Positions 33,927 through 42,177 of a DNA stretch of 45,427 nucleotides are shown here, piece after piece; position 1 is the stretch's first letter, and each line of letters begins with the position of its first letter. The DNA lies in assembly GCA_028823415.1 (NCBI GenBank), contig JAPKBL010000030.1, forward strand, positions 1 through 45,427, in the 5' to 3' direction. The stretch is from Mariniblastus sp. (GTDB lineage: Bacteria; Planctomycetota; Planctomycetia; Pirellulales; Pirellulaceae). The translations under genes and the position numbers were made by a program. The notes under the pieces were generated by a model. The model had not been told where the DNA came from. It saw only the letters and a list, made by a program, of their open reading frames with translations, and did no database searches.

Positions 33927-34985
33927 TTAGGCTGCGTGTTGTGGGACGATTGGCTGTGGGACGAAAGGTTGTTCTTTTTTTGGCTGGTCCATTTCGGTCG
34001 CGATCATCGTGCGAAGTTGGTCAATGGTTAGCCACGCTAGATTGTTGTCACTCGAATAACTGAATCCATTGGGGCACTGTATTCCTTCGTTGGCGTAGTG
34101 AGGGGGAGTGCCCGACCAACTTCGAAAGGTTGGTTGGATAATGAAATGGTCGCTGAATTCGAGGGTGTTTCTAGCATCGTCGGCAGGGATCATGCACTCA
34201 TGAAGTTTTTCACCGGGGCGAATGCCAATGACTTCGGTTTTGCATGTCGAGTCGACTGCAGTTGCGATGTCCAAAATGGTAGTGCTTGGAATTTTGGGAA
34301 CAAAAACTTCGCCCCCTTCCATTCGTGTGAATGCTTTGATGACGAGGTTAACGGCTTCCTGAAGGGTAATAATGAACCGGGTCATTTTGGGGTCGGTGAT
34401 GGGGAGGACCCCGGTTTGGGCCTGTTTTTGAAAGAATGGAACGACGGAACCGTTGCTGCCCCAGACGTTGCCGTAGCGGACTACTGAAAAGCGAGTTCCT
34501 GATTCCCCGGCCAAAGAATTGGCGGCAATGAACAGCTTGTCGCTGCATAATTTGGTCGCACCGTAAAGGTTGACTGGAATCGCGGCCTTATCGGTTGAAA
34601 GCGCAACGACTTTTTCAACACCGCAGTCTAAGGCTGCATTGATAACGTTTTCCGCACCACCGATATTGGTTCGAATGCATTCCTGCGGATTGTATTCTGC
34701 GACATCGACATGTTTCATCGCCGCGGCGTGAATTACAAAATCGACGCCCTTGAACGCGCGGCGGAGTCGTGCCTCATCTCTGACATCCCCGATGAAGTAC
34801 CGTATTTGCGGAAACTGATCGGTTGGAAATAAGTTGCGACGCATGTCGACGTGTTTTTGCTCGTCACGGCTCAGGATGATGAGTCGTTTGACTTCGGAGT
34901 TTTCGAGAAGGTAGCGAGCACACTTTTTCCCGAAAGAACCGGTGCCGCCAGTAATGAGTACCGTTTTATTTTTTAGCCAGAACAT
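33927..34985 (-). CDS. pseB: PseB-like UDP-GlcNAc 4,6-dehydratase (inverting)
   Basis: The 352-residue SDR-type enzyme removes water from UDP-GlcNAc and inverts C5, the first step toward pseudaminic acid. GGTGSFGKK near residue 12 is the NADP motif. AAAMKHVDVAEYNP near 85 is typical of the PseB/FlaA1 group. The catalytic set is STDKAAIPVNLYGATK near 128, where Asp, Lys and a Tyr eight residues after the Lys match the Helicobacter PseB arrangement. The start at ATG 34985 has AGAGGGACAAGG upstream; the frame continues from a TTG at 35000. The gene opens a tight run pseB-pseC-cytidylyltransferase-pseG/H with gaps of 4 to 13 bases. Confidence 0.95.
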   Translation of the reverse strand: MFWLKNKTVLITGGTGSFGKKCARYLLENSEVKRLIILSRDEQKHVDMRRNLFPTDQFPQIRYFIGDVRDEARLRRAFKGVDFVIHAAAMKHVDVAEYNPQECIRTNIGGAENVINAALDCGVEKVVALSTDKAAIPVNLYGATKLCSDKLFIAANSLAGESGTRFSVVRYGNVWGSNGSVVPFFQKQAQTGVLPITDPKMTRFIITLQEAVNLVIKAFTRMEGGEVFVPKIPSTTILDIATAVDSTCKTEVIGIRPGEKLHECMIPADDARNTLEFSDHFIIQPTFRSWSGTPPHYANEGIQCPNGFSYSSDNNLAWLTIDQLRTMIATEMDQPKKEQPFVPQPIVPQHAA

Positions 34986-35080
34986 CCTTGTCCCTCTCAA
35001 GATTGATCGTTGTTCCTTATTAAGTTATCCCACACCCTAAAATTCTCCAATACGAATCGAAACAGCGGCGTTATTGCGTG

Positions 35081-35102
35081 GCTGGCAATTAATCGCTGGC
35101 AA
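35081..35102. promoter_or_regulatory. Paired 8-bp direct repeat upstream of pseB
   Basis: GCTGGCAA occurs at 35081-35088 and 35095-35102, a 14-base period. It lies about 100 bases upstream of the pseB start. It may be an operator or a chance repeat; no matching regulator is visible. Confidence 0.3.
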
Positions 35103-35153
35103 GCTATCTCTTGATTGGCGGGGTTTTCAGGAATCTTCTAAGGAGACCCTGCG

Positions 35154-36629
35154 TCATTTCTCGGATCGCGCGCGAGAAGATAGAATTCGCCTCGTGTTTT
35201 TTTTGAGCCGAGCCCAAGGAGAGAGTTTGGGGAGCTGGGCATAGATAGTCTGGCCTTTGAATTGGCCGTCAAAAAGCCCCGTGGGCGTGTAGTACTGGTG
35301 TGGGTAGCCTCGCGTTTGGAACCAGAATCCGTATTTCAATGCGCCCGTTTTTTCTTGTGGTTCCAGAGACGTAGAGAGTAAGTCGAGGGTGTGTTCATGG
35401 GAGTTTGTTCGATAAACCCCGCCTAAACCCTGATAGAGGCAGGGGCCGAGCAAGACCGAGGGGATGCCCCAGTAAACGGCTTCGGAACCGACGCTCGAGC
35501 CAAACGTCGCAACCTTCTCGCACGACCTCATCAGCTGGTAGGTGTCGATGTCAGCATCCGGAGCGATTATCGTGAGGTTGGGTGATTGGAGGGATAGCAT
35601 TGACGTTTTGCGCTCGTTCTCGACAGAAGCGAGGTTGGGGTGAACGCGAAGATAAATCTGTATCTCCGGGTTGGATTTGTACAGATCTTTGGAAATCCTA
35701 CGAATTGCGGTGACTTGATCGGGGTAGATTTCATTTTTCCAGGCCTCGCCAATGGCCACAAACTCATCATCGGAAGAACAAAATATTCCTATATTCTTCC
35801 GATTAGGGTCCCATGTGTCAGGAAGTCTTCCAGGTTCCTGATCCTTGACAAATGAATGCCAGACTTTTTCGACGCGATCCACTCGATCCTGAAACCAGCT
35901 GGAGGCGATCGTTTCGCGATCGGGGCGATCCTTTGCGGACTCCCAGTATTCCAGAATTACCTTTTCGGTCGATTGGATATCATGGAGTAGTTCATTTTCA
36001 AATAGATCAAAATGCTGAAGGTCACAGCCTCGCTCGTGAAGAAAGCAATCGACGCCAGTCTTTTGGCAAGCCCGAAACACTGCACGCAATGCCGCAAACC
36101 GACCATTAAATGCGTAGACTCGGTCAAATGAACGCCGTGAAAGAAGATTGAGGGTTTGATAGTAAGTTTGTCCAGCGGATTGCAGGAATCGATTGAGCTG
36201 TTGGCGATGTTGAATCAGGTTGGGTTCCGGGTCACGGCAGTATGAGACGAGGGAGGAGTACGCGGCGAAACCAATTTCAAAGTTATGAATTTTATAGGCG
36301 AGTAAATCTTTCAGGCTTTCGAAGTCGTTGGGAACTTCCGTACTGAGTTCCTCGCTAAAAGCGTTTGACGCCACTTTGGGATTGAGTAACGCAAGTCCCA
36401 TTTCGCGACGACCGACACAGTCACTGCAGAGGTCGGGTAGCCGATCGGGATTGTGGTCGCAGTTCTGAAGTTGGCCTGTACAATTGAAAAACTCCACAGC
36501 GTGACCGGCGTCGAGGTGCTGCTGGGCGATGTCAAGTTCGGTTGGGAAGTGCGGGACAAGCGTCGCATTGGGCGAAAAGATCGCGATTTTCAGTATCTTG
36601 GATCCAGAGATTAAATGCTTTGGCGTCAT
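35154..36629 (-). CDS. Putative GT-B glycosyltransferase with N-terminal Cys motif
   Basis: The 491-residue protein is cytoplasmic, with no signal or membrane segment. After the ILKIAIFSPNATLVPHFPTE opening it carries a Cys cluster at residues 50, 57, 68 and 71 (NCTG, NCDHN, LCSDCVGRR), which could bind metal or form disulfides. The C-terminal half looks like a GT-B or capsule-synthesis fold: EIQIYLRVHPNLASVENER and CEKVATFGSSVGSEAVYWGI, where sugar-nucleotide loops would lie. I recall similar Cys-bearing proteins in capsule and O-antigen clusters, but no named family is certain. Its ATG is 3 bases after the stop of the upstream glycosyltransferase. It is followed by a 168-base gap before pseB. 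Confidence 0.75.
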   Translation of the reverse strand: MTPKHLISGSKILKIAIFSPNATLVPHFPTELDIAQQHLDAGHAVEFFNCTGQLQNCDHNPDRLPDLCSDCVGRREMGLALLNPKVASNAFSEELSTEVPNDFESLKDLLAYKIHNFEIGFAAYSSLVSYCRDPEPNLIQHRQQLNRFLQSAGQTYYQTLNLLSRRSFDRVYAFNGRFAALRAVFRACQKTGVDCFLHERGCDLQHFDLFENELLHDIQSTEKVILEYWESAKDRPDRETIASSWFQDRVDRVEKVWHSFVKDQEPGRLPDTWDPNRKNIGIFCSSDDEFVAIGEAWKNEIYPDQVTAIRRISKDLYKSNPEIQIYLRVHPNLASVENERKTSMLSLQSPNLTIIAPDADIDTYQLMRSCEKVATFGSSVGSEAVYWGIPSVLLGPCLYQGLGGVYRTNSHEHTLDLLSTSLEPQEKTGALKYGFWFQTRGYPHQYYTPTGLFDGQFKGQTIYAQLPKLSPWARLKKNTRRILSSRARSEK

Positions 36630-36632
36630 CGG

Positions 36633-37562
36633 TTAAGCCACTTTGCGAGAAGGCATAAGTCGTCGATACCATTTTGGCTTTGGAAGAGGAGGCTTAGGTG
36701 ATAGCATCGGGCCAAAAATTTGTTCCAGGGTATGTTGATCCGCCTCGTGGTTGGGGAGGACAAAAGCGGGGTGGACTAGTTCACCGATAGGGGTTGTTGG
36801 GCGATTGGCGAGATGAGATTCGGGATCGAGGGTATGGGTTGCATCGCGACCAAATCCGATATTCGAAATTAAATTTTTCTCGGGAATAATACTCAGTCCG
36901 TGGTTGGCCCAGCAGGCGTATTGCCATGGGAAATCCCATGTGTCAATTTCTCCTGCATGTTGCCGGTCGAGGAGTGGCTCCCAGTCTCGATATTCTTCGT
37001 CGGAGCTAAAGGCGGCTCGGAGGGTGTGGTTGGTTTTCGCGAGCGGCCACGTCGCCATCTCCATGTCAAAATGTTCCCACGCCCGTCGCCAGCTTGCCCA
37101 GCCCCAGATATGTGCCCAGCGTGAGAAGTAATAGCTGTTGTGGGTTCTTTGTTTAGGTTGAAAGTTATCCCCGCTGATCATCATGACACGATCATCGTTG
37201 CGATATCTTGCTAATAATTCACTACAGTAGCTGAAAAAACTGAGGTCGGGTAAACAGTCGTCTTCCAAGATGATCAGTTCGTCTGATTGTTGGAACGCCC
37301 AGTCCAGACCTGAGGCGATGCGTTTCTTGCAGCCCATGTTTTGAGCCGCGTAATTCACCTGAACATCACAATTCCAGCTTACATTTTCAACGATTTCGCG
37401 AGTTTGACTGACTAAACACGCTTCGTCGGGCCGATCGCATCTGGCTCCGTCGCCAATCACCAATAGCCGGCGAGGTTTTGCGCGGGCGATGACCTCAAAG
37501 ACCCTTTGCGTTACCGCGGGTCGATTGAAAATGCAAAATGCGATTGGGGTTTCAAGTGCCAT
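36633..37562 (-). CDS. GT-A fold glycosyltransferase
   Basis: The 309-residue protein starts at ATG 37562; a TTG further upstream at 37619 would add 19 unlikely residues. The opening ETPIAFCIFNRPAVTQRVFE is typical of GT2-like nucleotide-diphospho-sugar transferases. ELIILEDDCLPDLSFF (residues 95-110) holds the acidic metal-binding motif. FSRWAHIWGWASWRRAWEHF follows, a Trp-rich segment common in this group. The family often modifies LPS, capsule or S-layer glycans. It is the first gene of the - strand glycan run and lies 3 bases before the next gene. The sugar donor and acceptor cannot be named. Confidence 0.88.
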   Translation of the reverse strand: MALETPIAFCIFNRPAVTQRVFEVIARAKPRRLLVIGDGARCDRPDEACLVSQTREIVENVSWNCDVQVNYAAQNMGCKKRIASGLDWAFQQSDELIILEDDCLPDLSFFSYCSELLARYRNDDRVMMISGDNFQPKQRTHNSYYFSRWAHIWGWASWRRAWEHFDMEMATWPLAKTNHTLRAAFSSDEEYRDWEPLLDRQHAGEIDTWDFPWQYACWANHGLSIIPEKNLISNIGFGRDATHTLDPESHLANRPTTPIGELVHPAFVLPNHEADQHTLEQIFGPMLSPKPPLPKPKWYRRLMPSRKVA

Positions 37563-37870
37563 AAAAGCTCGAAGCTGGAGTGCTAGCGTGCGTGGTTTTC
37601 GAACGGAGTTGGCCGACAATCTAACTTACAGCCAAGGCGTTTCCAATACTGATCGTTTGCGGTGGTGGGTGTCGGTTTATTAATTGCGGTTTGATCCGCC
37701 GGGGCAGCGACTCAAAATTGGAATGACAGCGTGAAATTCGATCTAGGAAAAAATTGCAAAAACCGTTCAATTAGTCTTTGATTACAGAGACTTCATTGCC
37801 TGCAGTGAGAATTACGGACTTGTCAGCTTTTTTAACCATGCTGCTTTAAAACTAAATCGAAGGATCGATT
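37563..37870. other. Divergent intergenic region between the two glycan-related runs
   Basis: These 308 bases separate the - strand glycosyltransferase run from the + strand methyltransferase run and must contain both promoters. No convincing -35/-10 pair, repeat or RNA was recognised. Confidence 0.55.
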
Positions 37871-38656
37871 TTGAAATCGTTATTAGATCATATACGCCCA
37901 AACCGATCGGCGCGACGAAGACTTTCTAAATCAGAAGATCCGATCGCCCGGCTAAGAACTCAATTTCCAGATGTTGCTGATTCACATCTGCGGATTTACC
38001 AATCTGTGCACGAGCTAACGATGACCTCGCCCGAGCGAGTTTTTGCTCTCTGCAGTGCCGTTGAATACATTGTTGAAAATCAAATTGAAGGCGACTGTGT
38101 TGAGTGCGGCGTGTGGCGTGGGGGAAGTATGGCTGCGACGGCGCAGATTTTAGTGCAATTTGACGAGATGGATCGCACGTTATGGATGTACGATACATTT
38201 GAAGGAATGTCCGAGCCGTCTGAGGAAGACGTAGATCTTCGAGGTCAGGTGGCAAAGCAGTTGTTAGATGATCAGGATCGGTTTGATGAGAAAAGCATCT
38301 GGTGTTTTTCGCCACTGAATCAAGTGAAACAGACGATGCGAAAGACTGGGTATGACGGGAAAAATATGGAGTTCGTCAAAGGCAAAGTAGAAGACACATT
38401 GCCCACCAAAACGCCTGAAAAAATTGCTTTGCTTCGGCTGGACACCGATTGGTATGAGTCGACGCGATGCGAAATGGAGTACTTGTTTCCTTTGCTCGTT
38501 CCCGGGGGCGTGATCATTATCGATGATTATGGCCATTGGGAAGGGTGTCGTCGCGCGATAGATGAGTATGTGAAGAAGAACGGAATTTCATTGTTCTTGA
38601 ATCGGATCGATTATACCGGCCGGATCGGTATTAAATCTCCACTGGTAAAAATTTGA
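37871..38656 (+). CDS. TylF/MycF-like O-methyltransferase
   Basis: The 261-residue protein starts with TTG at 37871, supported by AAGGA about six bases upstream. It matches the TylF family of SAM- and metal-dependent sugar O-methyltransferases: GDCVECGVWRGGSMAATA near residue 77, LWMYDTFEGMSEP near 105, RLDTDWYEST near 190 with Asp193, and GGVIIIDDYGHWEGC near 213 with Asp219 as likely metal ligands. Such enzymes methylate hydroxyls of sugars in antibiotics and surface glycans. It neighbours a glycan cluster across the divergent gap, so capping or modifying surface sugars is inferred. The stop overlaps the start of the next gene by one base. Confidence 0.92.
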   Translation: MKSLLDHIRPNRSARRRLSKSEDPIARLRTQFPDVADSHLRIYQSVHELTMTSPERVFALCSAVEYIVENQIEGDCVECGVWRGGSMAATAQILVQFDEMDRTLWMYDTFEGMSEPSEEDVDLRGQVAKQLLDDQDRFDEKSIWCFSPLNQVKQTMRKTGYDGKNMEFVKGKVEDTLPTKTPEKIALLRLDTDWYESTRCEMEYLFPLLVPGGVIIIDDYGHWEGCRRAIDEYVKKNGISLFLNRIDYTGRIGIKSPLVKI

Positions 38657-39543
38657 TGTCCCTTAAATCTATTGTAAAATCTCCAGTTTCTTTGAATCGA
38701 TGCCTGAACCTTGGTTGTGGCCGCCGGTATCATTCGGCTTGGACGAACCTTGATCTAGAATCAAACGACCCTCAGGTAATTTCTCATGATATCAATTTAG
38801 GGATACCGTTTGAGGCGTCGAGTTTCAATGCGGTTTATCACTCGCACGTCCTCGAACACTTGAACCCGGACGAGGGAAAGCAGCTGATTCAGGAATGTTA
38901 TCGTGTATTGTCGCCTGGTGGGGTGTTGCGAGTGGTCGTTCCCGATCTTGAACGCATTGCGCGGCTTTACTTGGAAACTCACCAGCAGGCATGGGCCGGA
39001 GACGAGACGGCATCGGTCAATTACAACTGGATGAAGATGGAGTTGTTAGATCAGTTGGTTCGCAAGAAATCAGGTGGTCAGATGGGAATTTACATGTCCC
39101 GTCAGGAAATCAAAAACGCTGAATTCGTTCAATCCCGCGTCGGTGATGAATTGGCGGTTTGTCAGGAACCCTCAGCGTCGAAAGCCGGCAGAGAAGGAAG
39201 TATGCTGAGCCGACTCGAAGAGTCGACGGTCGGTTTTCGTCGTCGGATGGCGCGTCGTTTTGTTCGTTGGACGTTAGGCCGCAGTGCGGAAGCGGCATTT
39301 GACGAAGGGATGTTTCGGAGCCAGGGCGAGATTCACCGTTGGATGTACGATCGGTATTCTCTTCGTGAGATTTGTCAGTTGATTGGATTCGAGAGTTTCC
39401 GGGTTTGCTCTGCGGTTGAAAGTTCGATCGAAGCTTACTCGAGTTACCAGCTTGACTCAGTCGAAGGCCAGGTGAGAAAGCCAGATTCGATCTTTATTGA
39501 GTGCCGAAAACCTGAATCTGAGGTCATCAGCGAAGTTGCTTAG
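38656..39543 (+). CDS. Class I SAM-dependent methyltransferase
   Basis: The 295-residue protein starts at ATG 38656, whose A is the last base of the TylF stop (TGATG), indicating translational coupling. CLNLGCGRRYHSAWTNLD near residue 17 is the SAM-binding motif I, VYHSHVLEHLNPDEG near 55 the post-motif II region, and SPGGVLRVVVPDLERI near 85 the later core motif. A middle part of about 110 residues (about 115-230) is an insertion with basic helices (RRRMARRFVRWTLG) not seen in small methyltransferases. The end (LIGFESFRVCSAV) closes the fold. Likely acts with the preceding TylF-like enzyme on a sugar or glycan. The substrate is unknown. Confidence 0.88.
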   Translation: MSLKSIVKSPVSLNRCLNLGCGRRYHSAWTNLDLESNDPQVISHDINLGIPFEASSFNAVYHSHVLEHLNPDEGKQLIQECYRVLSPGGVLRVVVPDLERIARLYLETHQQAWAGDETASVNYNWMKMELLDQLVRKKSGGQMGIYMSRQEIKNAEFVQSRVGDELAVCQEPSASKAGREGSMLSRLEESTVGFRRRMARRFVRWTLGRSAEAAFDEGMFRSQGEIHRWMYDRYSLREICQLIGFESFRVCSAVESSIEAYSSYQLDSVEGQVRKPDSIFIECRKPESEVISEVA

Positions 39544-39791
39544 CCAAGCGCCCAAATTAGGGTGATTTTTCAGCAAGTCGAGGTCGCCTACGGGCAGCTT
39601 ACTCCTCGCCTTTTCAATCTCGACTGGCGTGACGCAGGAACCAATGTGGTTACTACGAAAACATCCTATAAACTGCTAAGATTCTTCCATCGTGATTCCC
39701 GACCCTCTTGGTTTGGCAATGTGCCATGTTTCCACCGCGGTCCTATTTCAAGTTGGGTGAGTATTCTCCCGTTTTATCCGAGTCGAATTTA

Positions 39792-40682
39792 ATGAACCAA
39801 ACTGCCAGCTGGAGAGACGAATATCAGTTTCCAGCCAACTATTTGACCGTAGATGGACATCGAATTCATTACGTTGACCACCACGGCGGAGACGGTTCCG
39901 AGCCGGTCTTGATGGTGCATGGTAATCCTACCTGGTCGTTTTATTGGCGGCGTTTGTTGAATAGCGTTGGAGAGAGTGGCCGCGCGATTGCGGTGGATCA
40001 TCTTGGATGTGGGATGAGTGATAAACCGGCGGATTATCCTTATCGCCTGCAGAACCATATTGATAATCTTTGCTGCTTGATTGATGAGCTTGATTTAAAA
40101 AATGTGACACTGATGGTTCACGACTGGGGTGGCGCTATCGGTTTGGGATCGCTTTTAGCGAGGAAAGAACGATTTAAAAAGATTATTCTGTTCAACACGG
40201 CTGCGTTTCCACCACCCTATATTCCGTTTCGAATCCGCGTTTGTCGCTGGCCCGTCGTTGGGAAAATCGGTTTGCAAGGTTTAAATTTATTCGCCCGCGC
40301 GGCGACGTTTATGGCAACAGAGCAAAAAGGTGGATTGCCTAAAGTCGTCGCGGACGGATTATTGGCACCCTATGACCGGTGGTCAAATCGGATCGCGACT
40401 TACAAATTTGTAAAAGATATTCCGCTTAACAAGAACCACCCGACCTGGGATGTTTTGGCTAATATCGAGTCGGGTCTTCAGGACGTTGCACAATGGCCGA
40501 TCATGATGGTCTGGGGGATGAAGGATTGGTGTTTTCGGCCAGAGTGCCTGGACCGGCTTCAGCAACATTGGCCTCAGGCCGAAGTGCATAAAATGGCCAA
40601 CGCTGGCCATTATGTAATTGAAGATGAGTCCGAGCAGGTCCAGCAGTTAGTTGAAGAATTTTTATCTCGGCATCGAGCATGA
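39792..40682 (+). CDS. Haloalkane dehalogenase-like alpha/beta hydrolase
   Basis: The 296-residue protein starts at the ATG at 39792; the open frame extends upstream to 39708 but that part is unlike the family. VLMVHGNPTWSFYWRR is the oxyanion segment, MVHDWGG carries nucleophile Asp111, MKDWCF carries Asp245, and NAGHYV carries His273. This Asp-Asp/His layout is that of haloalkane dehalogenases and of OleB beta-lactone decarboxylases, which share the fold and motifs. No other ole gene is in the window, and no halogenated substrate can be inferred. Its stop overlaps the CitG-like start by four bases (ATGA), so the two are translationally coupled. Confidence 0.88.
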   Translation: MNQTASWRDEYQFPANYLTVDGHRIHYVDHHGGDGSEPVLMVHGNPTWSFYWRRLLNSVGESGRAIAVDHLGCGMSDKPADYPYRLQNHIDNLCCLIDELDLKNVTLMVHDWGGAIGLGSLLARKERFKKIILFNTAAFPPPYIPFRIRVCRWPVVGKIGLQGLNLFARAATFMATEQKGGLPKVVADGLLAPYDRWSNRIATYKFVKDIPLNKNHPTWDVLANIESGLQDVAQWPIMMVWGMKDWCFRPECLDRLQQHWPQAEVHKMANAGHYVIEDESEQVQQLVEEFLSRHRA

Positions 40683-41575
40683 GTGAAGTGTTTCTCTCTC
40701 CGGGCGGACTGGCCACACTTTCTTGTATGCTTGAAGTCGTTGCTCCAAAGCCCGGCAATGTTCATCGCAGTGCTGATTTTGAGGATGTTACGTTGGTCGA
40801 TTTTGCGACCAGTGCGGTGGTTTTAGGCAATGCGATTGATCGCTTGCCAGAGGCTGGAGTCGGTGAAACGGTTTTGCAGGCGGTGAGTGCCAATTCGCAA
40901 ATCGTCGGAACTAATACTAATCTTGGAATCATCTTGCTGTTGGTGCCGCTGGCCAAACTGGTTGCGTTGGATTCAGCTGGGCCGTTGAGTCCTGATCGTA
41001 TTTCGAGTTTTTTGAGTGGACTGAGTAACGAAGACGGAGTGAAGATTTACGAAGCAATTCGTTTGGCGCATCCTGGCGGTTTGGGCACCTCTCAGGAGCT
41101 GGATGTTCTGGCGCCCGCAAGAGACTCCGTTGATTTGATGGAAGCGATGGAATTGGCGCGGGATCGAGATCTGATCGCCCGGCAATACTCGGATGGTTTC
41201 CAGTTGTTATTTGAAATTGCGATCCCTTTGATCGAGAAGGGTCGGTCTTTGTTGGGCGGCCTAACCGAGGGAATTGTTTACGCGCATGTCGCGTTGATGG
41301 CTGAATTCCCCGATAGTCTAATTGTTAGGAAGTGTGGTCTTGAGATTGCTCAGTATTCTCAGGTGCTTGCTGCCAAAGCTGTCGGCGCTTTAAATGGCGA
41401 GCGGACGGGAGATATCTTGGAATGCCAAAACGATTATTGGAAATTGGTTTCCGAACTCGATTTTTGGTTGCGATCGGATGGTCATCAACGAAATCCCGGG
41501 ACTACGGCTGATCTGATTGCAGCGAGTCTATTTATTGGAATTCACAATCGAATCATCAAGCCACCGTTTAGGTAA
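40679..41575 (+). CDS. CitG/MdcB-family (triphosphoribosyl-dephospho-CoA synthase-like) protein
   Basis: The 298-residue protein belongs to the CitG/COG1767 family, whose founding member transfers triphosphoribose from ATP to dephospho-CoA. Typical text is MLEVVAPKPGNVHRSADFED near residue 17, SNSQIVGTNTNLGIILLLVP near 72, IRLAHPGGLGTSQELDV near 127 and RNPGTTADLIAASLF near 276. No citrate or malonate lyase gene is nearby, so a CoA-derived prosthetic group is unlikely. A homolog of this family is found in archaeal-type C1 (tetrahydromethanopterin) gene sets, recalled from knowledge of methylotrophs and planctomycetes. The neighbouring PTPS-like gene four bases later fits such a cofactor role, but this is inference. 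ATGA overlap with the hydrolase gene. Confidence 0.86.
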   Translation: MSEVFLSPGGLATLSCMLEVVAPKPGNVHRSADFEDVTLVDFATSAVVLGNAIDRLPEAGVGETVLQAVSANSQIVGTNTNLGIILLLVPLAKLVALDSAGPLSPDRISSFLSGLSNEDGVKIYEAIRLAHPGGLGTSQELDVLAPARDSVDLMEAMELARDRDLIARQYSDGFQLLFEIAIPLIEKGRSLLGGLTEGIVYAHVALMAEFPDSLIVRKCGLEIAQYSQVLAAKAVGALNGERTGDILECQNDYWKLVSELDFWLRSDGHQRNPGTTADLIAASLFIGIHNRIIKPPFR

Positions 41576-41579
41576 ACAA

Positions 41580-42089
41580 ATGAAAAGTGATACATTTCGA
41601 GTCAAACTTGAAAAAGATAATCTTGTCTTTAGTGCGGCGCATTTTATTACCTTCGATGGCAATATTTGCGAGTCCATTCACGGACATAATTATCGGGTTA
41701 AATGTGAAGTCAGCGGTGCACTCGACGAAAACGGTTATGTTGTCGATTTTATTGCACTGCGAGATACCTTGCAGGAGATTGTAAATCGACTGGACCACCA
41801 TGTTGTCTTGCCGACATTGCATCCGACGATCCAAGTGGCCGAAGTTGAGAAAGAAGTGGTGGTTAGGTTTGAAGACCGTCGCTGGGTTTTCCCACAACAG
41901 GACTGTGTTCTCTTGCCTGTCGCCAACACGACCGCGGAATTAATGGCGCAGTACATCGGTCGCGAGTTGATCGAAAAAACGCAGGCCAAATTTGGAAATC
42001 AACTCACAGGATTGGTTATATCGGTCGATGAAAATCGCGGCCAATGGGGAGTCTGTGAGATGGATTGGCCTGTAAAGCAGGGTGAGTGA
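41580..42089 (+). CDS. 6-pyruvoyl-tetrahydropterin synthase / QueD family protein
   Basis: The 169-residue protein starts at ATG 41580, four bases after the CitG-like stop; the longer open frame overlaps that gene and is rejected. Zinc ligands are His21 (FSAAHF), His34 and His36 (IHGHNY), and Cys30 stands in the CxxxHGH motif as the catalytic nucleophile. ENGYVVDFIALRDTLQEIV and LDHHVVLP follow. The region from about 90 to 125 is an insertion that makes the protein longer than the 120-residue QueD type. The Glu normally in the PTxEN segment appears as NTTAEL. Pterin or 7-deazaguanine synthesis is expected; given the CitG-like neighbour a C1-carrier pterin is my preferred guess. Confidence 0.9.
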   Translation: MKSDTFRVKLEKDNLVFSAAHFITFDGNICESIHGHNYRVKCEVSGALDENGYVVDFIALRDTLQEIVNRLDHHVVLPTLHPTIQVAEVEKEVVVRFEDRRWVFPQQDCVLLPVANTTAELMAQYIGRELIEKTQAKFGNQLTGLVISVDENRGQWGVCEMDWPVKQGE

Positions 42090-42177
42090 CGCCCCGTATC
42101 CTTGGCCCGGTTTGGAAATCAAACTTATAAAATTAGTGTCCATGAGATGTGAGATTTTTCGAAGCTAGAAAGATCTA

